64,000 nt of DNA, taken from the NCBI RefSeq assembly GCF_947494555.1, contig NZ_CANLVF010000009.1:106119-170118 (forward strand), given 5' to 3'. The first letter of the stretch is position 1, and every line of letters starts with the position of its first letter. Positions 51,837 to 61,400 of the stretch are shown here, piece by piece. This DNA is from an uncultured Roseibium sp. (GTDB lineage: Bacteria; Pseudomonadota; Alphaproteobacteria; Rhizobiales; Stappiaceae). The notes under the pieces are model-generated. The model saw only the letters and a program-made list of their open reading frames with translations, was not told where the DNA came from and did no database searches. The position numbers and the translations under genes were made by a program.

Positions 51837-52940
51837 TTATTCGCTCGCCGGGAGTTTAGCAGCCAATTGGCGCATGGAAAGTCCCGATGCGGTCATTGTG
51901 GACAAGACACCATGCGCTTCGGAAATGCGTTGGTTTGCGGTGTAGGACGAGACCGCGCTTCCGCCTTCGAAACCGTTTGCGTTTGCGGGCATCGGGAAGC
52001 TTTGCGCTTGGTCTTGCGGTGCAAATCCGGATGAATGCGCTGTCGGGCCTTGCTGGAAGCGATTGTTGGAGGCAACCCTGATCGCAGGATTACCCGCTTC
52101 GAATGCAATCGCCGGATCGAAGGCGGCAGCGACTGTTGTGCGCTGTTGTGCTGCGGACGCAGTCGTCGCGGCAAGATATGGCCGCGAAGCCGGTGCGGGA
52201 ACCTTGCCGAAAATGATTTGCGGCGGCGCTGCTTGTGCGAGTTGCGTGCCAGGCTGCGTTCCGCCCGGTACGACGGAGCCCGGGCCGCTATAGGATGCCA
52301 TCAGATATTCTTCATCCTGCCCATGCAGCGGCGCGCGGCCGACATACTCAACCTTCACCTTGCCGACACCAGATGATTTGGTATCCAGCATCATGGCAAC
52401 GCGCTCCGACAGGTCGATAATGCGATTGCCGTGGAACGGTCCGCGGTCGTTGACGCGTACGATCATTGACCTGCCGTTCGCCGTGTTTGTCACCTTGGCA
52501 TAAGACGGTAGCGGCATTGTGGTATGCGCAGCTGTCAATGCGTTCCGGTCGAAAATCTCGCCATTGGCGGTCTTACGGCCGTGGAATGTCGGGCCGTACC
52601 AGGAGGCAAGGCCGGTTTTCCTGTAGTTCGGATCATGCTCCGGGTAGTACCACTTGCCGGCAATTTTGTACTTCTTGCCGACCACGTAGCGGCCGCCGCC
52701 CTTGGGAACCGGCTTTCCGGCTGTGACCATGCGCGGGCTGGCCTTGACGCCATATTTTTCCGGGCTGAATTTCGCCTTTGGTTTTTCGGGTGCCGTGCTG
52801 CAAGCCGCAACGAATGAAACGGCTGCAATTGTCAAAAGGCCGGCTCGTATCTGGCGCCAGCCATTTTTGTTTCGGCTTGATGTCGATTTCCCCGAAGACG
52901 ATCCTGCCCACCGGCAAGTCTGCCCGCCTGTCCCTTGCAT
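51837..52940 (-). CDS. rlpA: RlpA-like septal ring lipoprotein (lytic transglycosylase family)
   Basis: RlpA proteins act at the septum and on denuded glycan strands. The 367-residue protein has a basic N-terminus, a membrane segment ending in the lipobox VAAC (about residue 47) and then the double-psi beta-barrel RlpA domain: GLASWYGPTFHGRKTANGE, MPLPSYAKVTN and VRVNDRGPFHGNRIIDLS. The catalytic aspartate is in the last of these. The C-terminal third is Ala/Gln/Pro-rich and of low complexity; I see no SPOR domain, which many RlpA proteins carry. The ATG follows AGGACGGCAG. Confidence 0.9.
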   Translation of the reverse strand: MQGTGGQTCRWAGSSSGKSTSSRNKNGWRQIRAGLLTIAAVSFVAACSTAPEKPKAKFSPEKYGVKASPRMVTAGKPVPKGGGRYVVGKKYKIAGKWYYPEHDPNYRKTGLASWYGPTFHGRKTANGEIFDRNALTAAHTTMPLPSYAKVTNTANGRSMIVRVNDRGPFHGNRIIDLSERVAMMLDTKSSGVGKVKVEYVGRAPLHGQDEEYLMASYSGPGSVVPGGTQPGTQLAQAAPPQIIFGKVPAPASRPYLAATTASAAQQRTTVAAAFDPAIAFEAGNPAIRVASNNRFQQGPTAHSSGFAPQDQAQSFPMPANANGFEGGSAVSSYTANQRISEAHGVLSTMTASGLSMRQLAAKLPASE

Positions 52941-53682
52941 TCTGCCGTCCTACTCACCTACGCGTTGGCGGCCCCGCAGCTCACGCGATACCCCGGCATT
53001 TTGCCGTTTTCCAGGCTGCGGTCCGATCCTACGGATCGGTCCCTCATGACACACTGCCCCCGCTGTGCGTCCTACACATAGCGCCTGTTTAAATCGCAAG
53101 TTTATTACTTCAAAGTAAATGAAGCGTCGAGGCTTTTGGTGCGCGAGTTTTCAACATATGGCCGTCGTAGCGCGGTCCAGGAAAAAACCGACTTTTCCGC
53201 CAATCGTGAGAGCTTTCATAAGTCACTGAATAATCACAGAAAAAGCGATCAGAATTTTGAAGGTTTCGGCTGTTGCACACAGGTGACAGTGCGGGAAAAA
53301 TCGTCAAATGCTCATGATGTGATGTAGGTCACATCCGCCATCGGCAGTTCCGCGTAGGTTGACCTCATTGCTGATGACCGCCCTGTCACAGCAGTGCTGG
53401 ACCCCACCTCCAGCTTTGGCCGCCGGTTCAAAACCCTGCCCACGACACCGGACCGGCGGCCCTCACACTTTGGTTATGTTCCGGTGCCACCGCGCACGTC
53501 CTGCCCTACCCCACCCTGCTGCGCACAGGCCCGGAACATGCCAAAGGCCTTCACCAAAAATTTGGCTTCCACACGAATTTTTCCGTTTTCGCAATGGGTT
53601 CGAAAGAGAGCTCTTGACTTTCCAGTCAAGACGAAGGAAACGGGTGCTCTGGCAGCGGCGTTCACGCCTTTATGGCTGCTTA
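52941..53682 (+). other. Long intergenic region between rlpA and tRNA-Ser
   Basis: About 740 bases without a protein gene that I trust. It holds an imperfect GC hairpin (about 53020-53043, GGTCCGATCC/GGATCGGTCC), a 14-base palindrome TTACTTCAAAGTAA at 53105-53118, and the CRP-like dyad described separately. A TTGACT sequence near 53613 may belong to the tRNA promoter. A non-coding RNA in 53120-53340 is possible but unproven. Confidence 0.45.
53318..53333. promoter_or_regulatory. CRP/FNR-type binding site
   Basis: TGTGATGTAGGTCACA fits TGTGA-N6-TCACA, the CRP consensus, with no mismatch, and the dyad extends to GATGTGA/TCACATC. It lies about 350 bases upstream of tRNA-Ser and about 380 bases upstream of rlpA on the other strand, so its target is unclear. 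The site alone does not prove which CRP/FNR-family protein binds. Confidence 0.5.
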
Positions 53683-53772
53683 GGTGAGGTGGCCGAGTGG
53701 TTTAAGGCAGCGGTCTTGAAAACCGCCGTGCGTGAGAGCGTACCGTGGGTTCGAATCCCACCCTCACCGCCA
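53683..53772 (+). tRNA. tRNA-Ser (anticodon TGA)
   Basis: A 90-base class II tRNA. Acceptor stem GGTGAGG pairs with CCTCACC, followed by G and an encoded CCA. The anticodon loop is CTTGAAA with TGA, which reads UCA codons. A long variable arm and the T loop GGTTCGAATCCC are clear. tRNA genes are common phage attachment sites, but no integrase follows in the window. Confidence 0.97.
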
Positions 53773-54343
53773 TTAACTCCTTGAACAAAAAACAATCTTC
53801 GACGTGCGCCTAACGACTTGCCGCGACCCTCAGGTGTAAGCAAGATGCAGAGATCCGACTATCGGTCTTTGAGATAGGCATCAAATTTTTGCGCCCACTT
53901 GTGCGACTCATCTGTTGGCTATTGCAGAACCACAGACAACCGTTTCGACTGTATCCCGAATTGTCGTGCCTTCCGGGACAATACAGACTTTGGAATTGAC
54001 ACTGGAAACGCAAACAGCCTGAGCGTGAACGGGCGTTCCGACCGACAGCATTCTGAATGCGAGAGTGGTGCCTGCAGCTGTGCCACAAGGAAGGCTACGG
54101 TCTCGTCGTAGAATCCTTAAACTTCAAAACCGAAGCCGAAAACCCGCATTGAACCCGTGTGTTGTCGCTCCGTCGCCAAACTGGCCGTCATAGGATTACG
54201 CCAAGAAATCAATCCAGGCGAAACAGGCCGCTTAAGGCCAAAAATGAAGCCGAGGTCTCTGCGCTAGGCTGGAAGAAGATCGGGTCTCACGCCAACTGGT
54301 TGGCCCAACTTGGCCTAAATCCAGCGCATTTGTGTTGAATCAA
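53773..54343 (+). other. Gene-poor region downstream of tRNA-Ser
   Basis: About 570 bases between the tRNA and the LuxR-type gene. The only frame worth noting is a 47-codon reverse-strand one (53908-54051) starting at an ATG with no convincing ribosome site; its product would contain AVCVSSVNSKVCIVPEGTTI. The stretch may hold remnants of something inserted at the tRNA, but no integrase or transposase is recognisable. Nothing else is seen. Confidence 0.4.
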
Positions 54344-55108
54344 CTAGGTTTTCAGCGGCGCAACGCTGTCGGGGATGATCAGCCGTCTTCGGATTGCGTG
54401 AACCGTTGCGGCGATCTTGTTGTTCATGTGCAACTTCTTGAAAATGTTGTTCCAGTGAAAGCGGATCGTTGCTGTTGAGACGCCGATAATCTCGGCGATT
54501 TCCCAATCGGTTTTGCCTTCCGCCGACCAGGAGAGAACTTCCTTTTCGCGGGTTGTGAGGCGATCCGGTTCCCAGGATTTGAAGAAACTGAGATATTTTT
54601 CGTGAAGGACAGACGACATCAGCGAGATTTCGGCCAATGTCTTGACGTTCTTTTCGTGTTCGCCGATCGAACGGGACAGGCCGATACCAGCGATCTCGCC
54701 CCATTCATTCGCAATTGAAACCGCGATCCCGGATGCAAGGCCCGCGTCGGCAGCCTCGCGCATGAACTGTCTTGCCCGGTCCAGCATCGCGGTGCTGAAG
54801 CGCGGGTCCTGTTCCAGCAACGGAATTGCCTGGCACCAGCTGAAAATGCCTGATTTCAGCAGGATCCGTTGAAAGACGGGATCTATCTCGTGCAACCCGT
54901 TTTCGCGGTAATGCGTCATCCAGTCGTCGGGATAGCTGGTTGCATGTCCGTGAAACGCCTTCTGCCCGATGGAAACATGGTCTGTCATCAGGGAGAAAAC
55001 GGCGTTCTCATACCCGTAGGAGAAAGCGCCTTTGCAGAATTCCTGAAAAGCTTGCTCGGCCGAGACCGCTTTTTGCACAGCCTCGACGCAGGACTGCAGG
55101 TCGGTCAC
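54344..55108 (-). CDS. LuxR-family transcriptional regulator with an autoinducer-binding-type domain
   Basis: A 254-residue LuxR-type regulator. The N-terminal domain resembles the acyl-homoserine-lactone pocket: YPDDWMTHYRENGLHEIDPV has the Trp, Tyr and Asp usual at ligand-contact positions, followed by the conserved tryptophan in FSWCQAI. The C-terminal helix-turn-helix is LTTREKEVLSWSAEGKTDWE, then ATIRFHWNNIFKKLHMNNKI. The GTG at 55108 follows GGTGGGGGGAC; a TTG at 55135 is the longer option. No luxI-type synthase is in the window, so it may be a LuxR solo. Confidence 0.88.
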   Translation of the reverse strand: MTDLQSCVEAVQKAVSAEQAFQEFCKGAFSYGYENAVFSLMTDHVSIGQKAFHGHATSYPDDWMTHYRENGLHEIDPVFQRILLKSGIFSWCQAIPLLEQDPRFSTAMLDRARQFMREAADAGLASGIAVSIANEWGEIAGIGLSRSIGEHEKNVKTLAEISLMSSVLHEKYLSFFKSWEPDRLTTREKEVLSWSAEGKTDWEIAEIIGVSTATIRFHWNNIFKKLHMNNKIAATVHAIRRRLIIPDSVAPLKT

Positions 55109-55417
55109 CGTCCCCCCACCATTGTCACACACCAAAAGTTGCTGTTTTTTTGGATCAAAAAGAAATCAAATACAGCTTATAGGTTCAATTTAAGTTGTAT
55201 TGATTGTTCTTTGTCAACCAATAAGCGCGCAAAGGTCCGTCGAGATTTTCATTTAAGTGTGATCGCGCCTGGTCGAGCGCAGGCCTGGGCATGCGTTTCC
55301 TAAGGTGCAATGGCCAAGGTCACGTCGGTTAATACGAAACGACGTGTTCATCCAGAGCAGCGTGTTGGGCACTGCCGGTCGCAGTTCGATCACAAGAGCA
55401 ATCGAACTCACGCGCAC
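55109..55417 (+). other. Region between the LuxR gene and the giant gene
   Basis: About 310 bases. The half nearer the LuxR start (55135-55240) is AT-rich, with TTTTTTTGGATCAAAAAG, and is the likely LuxR promoter. The other half holds the 3' untranslated part of the giant gene. I could not find a convincing lux-box palindrome or a hairpin with a T run. Confidence 0.4.
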
Positions 55418-58400
55418 TCAGACAAATTCGAAACTGTCGACAATCGTAACGTTCGCGGCCGTTACGCCGTCGCCGCGCACAAAGACAGCGTCACTGTCGC
55501 CTTCCAGATACAGGATCACCAGGTTGGTGAGTTCGCGGACCGAGGAAAGGCTTGCTCCGTTTTCGAAAACTATGCTGTCAATGCCGGCCTCAAAATCGTA
55601 GATGAGGTCACGCTCCCTGAGCCCGTTGGAAGCCTCGTCGCCGAAGATGAACTGATCGGCCCCCTCGCCGCCCCGCATCCTGTCATATTGTCCTGCGAAG
55701 CTTCTGATTGCGTCATCTGCGTCGGTGCCGACAAGGTAATCGCTGCCATCCGTCCCGTAGACAGGATTGAGGTCAGGCGCATCGTCCGCGCCCGCGATCG
55801 ATATCGTGACCGATCCGGTTGAGCTTCCGCCATTTCCATCCGAGACCGTGTAGACAAAGCTGTCAGTTGCGGCTTCGCCGGCGACAAGGCTCTCAAACGC
55901 ACCATTCGGATCGTAGTCGAACGTGCCGTCGCCATTGTCTGTGACGAGACCAAGCGTGCCCGACGTGTCGAGACCGCTCACGGTCAGCGTGTCGCCGTCG
56001 ACATCGCTGTCGTTATCAAGAACATTTGCAGTGGTGAAGGCACTGTCTTCATCTGTCGAAAACCCGGTGCCTTCGTCACTGTTCAGGGTGGGACCATCAT
56101 TCAGGCCGGTGATCGAGATCGTGACGGTCGCTTCCGCAAAAAGGCCCGTTCCGTCGCCGATCCGGTAAGTGAAGCTGTCCGTTGCAAAGCTGCCGGCTGC
56201 AAGCGGGTGGAACGCGTCACCTGGAACATATTCGTATGTGCCGTTGCCGCTGTCGATCAGGGTTCCAAGAAGGCCGTCCGTGTTGACCGAAACGAGCGTG
56301 ATCGGATCTCCGTCTTCATCTGAATCATTGGCCAGAAAGTCGCCAATGAAAAAGCGCGTGTCTTCGTCCGTGGCGTACCCGGCGCCGCTGTCGTCCACGG
56401 CATTGGGTGCATCGGGCACTGCGCCGACTTCGACGGCAACCGAACCCAGTACCGCATTTCCGGCGCCGTCGCCAAGCTGATAGGAAATCACCGTGTCGCC
56501 ATTGAAACCAGGCGCCGGCGTGAAGACGATCTGTTGGTTGAGGATGTCGACCGTGCCGCCATTGACATCACCGGCTCCAAGGATTTCCAGCGGATCGCCT
56601 TCAGGGTCGGTGTCGTTGGCCAGAACATCGATCACAACAGTGCCGTCTTCGGCAACTTCGGCGCTGTCCGGGTTGGCGATGGGCGCCTCGTTGATTTCAA
56701 CCGGGATGATTTCGATCTCTTCACCGTCGGGCTGAAACTCCGGTGCGTCCTCCACGAAATCGGCAAACTCGTCGACACCGGTCAGGGCAATGTCGAGGAC
56801 AGTCGTTTCGAATTCGAACGTTCCGGGTATCAGCCCGGCCGCGATTGCGGCTGCCTCGGCGTCTTCGCGTATCCCGGGATCGAGATCGTCCAGCGTTATG
56901 ACGGCATTCGGAAAGTCCCGGTCCGTGAAAGTTTCCGTGCTTTCGCCGTCGCCGTAAACGAAAAGCGAGTTCGCCTGATCAACCCTCCAGGCGTCGGCAA
57001 ATTCGCCGTAGAGCACGGTGGTTGCCAGCGGTTGGGAGAGGACAGTGCCGTCGCGCAACGTGAAGTCGTTCGACCTGTCGCCGTCGGCGTTTCCGAGCAG
57101 CCCTTCAACATCGCCGCGCAAGTCATTGCTTGCAAAGGGCCTCAGGTTCATGAACGGCGACGAACTGCTCGGGCGCGCCCAGACACCATTGCCGAATGCG
57201 TCCGTGATGGTGTAGGCGCGGCCGTCGAAATAAACCGAGCCGGTGCCGACCGAGATTGAGTCTCCGGCCTGTAGAAACACAGCCGTCCCGTTGACTGCGA
57301 GGGGAATGGTTTCGCCCGCGTAAATACCCAATACGTCGTCGCCAAACCGCGCCGTAATCGCCGTATTAACAGAAACGGTTGTGCTGTCACGCCAGGGTTC
57401 CTGCCGCACTTGGAATTCTGACACCCCATCTTTGGTTCGAAACAGAATGAACTCACCAACCGCCTGGAAAGAGTATCCGGCCCCGTCGAAGGTGCGAATA
57501 TGGGGGTCGCCGTCGGATCCAGCTGATGGCGCGCCTCCCAAAAAAGCAGGTTTTTTAGGTGGAGTCGGAACATCAAAAACAGGCTTGCGGTCTGGGATTG
57601 GAACGTCGGGGTTCGGTTTTCTTGGTGGAATTGGAGGTGAAAAGGGAGAACTTGGGTCAAGATCTGGTGGTTCGGCACCTTCATTATTCGGGTTTTTTAG
57701 GTTTTCTAGAGCAGGCAAACCAGTGGTTGTACCAATCCAAACCCCATCTAACGCTGCTTCTGCTCCCTGTTGATTAGGCATACCTTTTGGAGCAAGCTTC
57801 ATTGGACCTTTATAAAGAATAGAGGGCCCTGCAGTCATCACGAGTTCTTTTGTTATATCTTTGTTGAGCTCATCAATTAAGGATTCTCTCTGCTCTTCTG
57901 TAAGTCGGTGGTCAGCTTTTACTGCTTCTTTTACAATTGCATCCCTAGCAACATTCTTGACAGAATTAGCTGTCAAGGCACCACCCCCGACTCTTATTAT
58001 CCAAATTCCCGCTTGCGCAACAAAGTTCCAGAATTCGCCATCAGGATCGACTAAGTTCATCGGTTGATTTGCAGCAAATCGATACAAGTTTTCGACATCG
58101 CCGGAAACGAAAAGCGGATCTTCGGTAAGAAATCTCCCAAGCGAAACGTCCGTACTTCGGGATCTCATATAAAGAACGGATTCACTATCTTTGGTGACGC
58201 CCAAACCGCCACTAAAACCATATTCGTTCGAGACATTTTCAAGTTTGAAATGTTCTTTCCCGAAGGGATCATATGAATAGGAGTTTTGGACGCTTCCGGA
58301 ATTACTCGTCAGTGTTACGGTGGATCCGATGCCATCAAGATCAAACCAAGATATCTCGTTGCTGATTTCGGAACCAAGTAAATCTAGTCCATAGTAATAA

Positions 58401-61400
58401 GAGTTTGCTCTCGCACCATCCGTGTACTGCACAACGGTGGTGCCGCTACCGCTTGGATCCACCAAGTATTCCGTTTCTGTTCCGTCGACCGTCTTCGCGA
58501 CACGGTTGCCAAAGACATCGTACGCAAATTCCAGCAAAGTGCCGTCCGCCTCGGTGACAGAGGTCAGGCGGTTGTCGAGGTCGTAAGTGTAGGTCGTCGT
58601 GCCGTTGCCATCGGTGCGCGACGTCATGTTGCCGTCGGCATCATAGGAGAAGGTGGCATCGCCGACCCTGGTATACTGGTTCAGCGCATTGGCGGAGTAG
58701 AGCGTCTCCACGCCGTCCTCGACAACCTTCGTCCGGTTGCCTGCTGCGTCATACTCATAAGTCAGGCTCTTGTCGGCGATCTCCTGGTTGGTGGAGATGA
58801 ATTCCGCTGATGTCAGCTGACCGATGGTGTCATAGCCATAGGTCCAGGAACCGTCCTGGGTCGTGTTTGTTACGCGCTGTCCTGCGGCGTCGTAGGTGTA
58901 TTCGTTGAAGGAGTTGATGCTATCGTCCGGCGCCTGGTTCTCGATCCGCGTCAGGCGGCCGGCGGCGTCATAGGTGAATTCGGAAACCGTTCCGTTGCCG
59001 TTGGTTTCCTTCACCAGATTGCCGGCACCATCATATTCATAAGTTACGATTTGGCTATCTTCATCGCGCAGGCCCGTCAGGCGACCAAGCGCATCGTATT
59101 CATAAAAGACGTTATAGTCGCCGCCGTCCGACATCGAGGCGCGCAACCCGGCCTCGTTATATGTGTAGATGAGCGACTTGCCGGTGGGATAGTCGATCTG
59201 GGTGACGCGGTCTGCGCTGTCATAGCCGAGCGAAGTTGTGCCCTGATCATTGGTCGCAGAGGTCAGACGTCCGCGGGTGTCGTAGGTGTAACTGGTCGGC
59301 CCTGCCGAGCTGTCGGATTCCGACAGGAGGCGTCCGCGGGCGTCATAGGTATAGGTTACGTCATCGCCGCGCCGGTTGGCGTAACCAGTCAGGTTGCCAT
59401 CCGCGTCATAGGCAAATTGCAGGGTCGTGCCGTCAGGCCAGGACGCCTTTGTAATTCGGCCCCCAGAATCATACTCAAAGCTGCGGGTGTTGCCACCGGC
59501 ATCGGTGAAGCTCGTTGGTTCCTCGCCATTTTCGCCATAAGTGAAACCGAGTGCAGCACCGTTTGCGTCGGTGATCTTGGTAAGACGGCCCTGATCGTCG
59601 AACTCAAATCCCGTTTCCGTTCCATCTGGTGCGCGCACGCCGGAAATGTTCCCGTCATCGTCATAAAGGATTTCCGATGCACCGCCCGCCCCATCGGTTA
59701 TCCGTCCAACGACAGTGCCCGGCAGCAGGTCGAGCTGGGTTATCCGTCCCGCTCCATCCGTGATCGTCAGGCCGCCCTTGTCGTCATACGCGAAGTCTTC
59801 GCTTTGCGCGCCATTGCCATAAGTAGCGCCGTCCAGTCGGGCAAAGCTGTCATATGAAAACGCGGAGAGAATGTCGCCCGGCGCGGTTGCCTTCGAGAGG
59901 TCGCCATCAGAAGTATACTCGAAAGACGATTGGCCCTCGGGCCGGGAGACGGCGGCCAGTCTTACATCACCGTCATAGGAAAAGGTTGTCGTCCGTCCGT
60001 CGGCATCCTCGATTTTGTCCAGCCTGCCATTGGTGTCGCGGGAAAAATCGAGCGTCGCGCCGTTCGGTCCCGACAGGCCCATGATCCGCATGTCACCATC
60101 ATGGTTCGCGACAATCTGGCGGCTGTCGCTCATCTCCATGCGCAGGAAAATCCCGTCACTGTCGAACAACAGTGCGTTGCCATCATCGAGATCAAGCCTG
60201 TAGCCATCGGCGGTCTTAACCAGCGTTCCTTCAAAGGCGCCGCTTGTGCTGAACCGGCCATCAATGCCTTGCTCGAACACGGGCCGGACAGGCGCGGTGA
60301 GTGCCAGAGTTTCGCCAGAGAGAGCGACCGAGCGGCCAGCCGAAGCGGAAACTGTATAAAGTGCCGCCGCATCTACCGAGAGAGATCGGAGTGCGGCAAT
60401 CTCCGTCAGCCCCTTGAGCTGAACCGTCGTTCCGTCAATGGCCAGACCGATATCCGCGACTGTCGACCAGCCCTGCCCCAGCGATCCGATCTGTCCCCGC
60501 TCGGCAATCGAGCCGTAATCGCCGGCCGCTTCAATCGCGAATGCAAGGGCAGCCGTTGCGCTTGTCGCGTTCAGGCCGAAGGTTTCAAACTGCGTTGCAT
60601 GAGACGCGAGGGCATTTGAGAGCGTCCCAATGGTCTCTCCAAACCTGGCAACAAGATTGTCCTCAATCCGGCTTACAACAGGCGCTTCGACAAAGCTCGG
60701 TTGGAGCGCGGTTGTGCGCGCGGCGATATCGGTGATTGCGGCTGTGTCGGCAAGCTGAGCCGTTGCTTCGAGCGTTGAGCGCGGGCCCGCCGTCCCCTTG
60801 ATATCGACATCTATGGTTCCTGTTTGTCCCTCATTGATCCCCCGCGCCAGAACAAACGCCGTATCGCTGAAGGATCCGCTGAGTCCATCGGCGACCAGTC
60901 CCTTATCTGCGGTGACCGCGACCAGATATGCCTGGGGTGCAACCACACTGGCCACGCTAAATGCCGAGAGACCGCCGGATCCATTGACGGACACCTCGAG
61001 TTGCGCCGTTCCAACCTCGCCAGGTGCAAGATCAGGCGAAATGTCCAGGCTCAACTCAACAGGGTCCGGGGCCTCAATTGTCACCGAAACTGTCGCGAAA
61101 TCAAACCCGCCGCGGCCATCGCCGATCTGGTAATTGAACGTATCGGTGACAGTCTGCCCAGGCGACAATCCATCGATCAGAGACTGGCCGGGTGTAAAGG
61201 TCGCCTGTCCGGAGGCGGAAATTGAGACTGTGCTTCCGGACGGGAGAAGAATTTCGGTATCGGGCACGAATGGCGTATCGGCCACGGCCGTAATCTGGAG
61301 AGTGTCTCCATTGGGATCTGAGTCATTGCCGAGCAGGTTAATGGTAGCGTCTTCGTCCAGTCCGATTGTCGCAGCATCGTTTGTCGCGTTCGGCGGCCGG

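Noticed and set aside
53773..54343. A genomic island integrated at tRNA-Ser.
   Set aside because: No integrase, no direct repeat of the tRNA 3' end and no mobility genes are seen in the following sequence.
59051..60619. Forward frames opposite the Rhs part of the giant gene, with Val/Ile/Gly-rich products.
   Set aside because: They come from the repeated complement of YD repeats; no start signal or family is visible.
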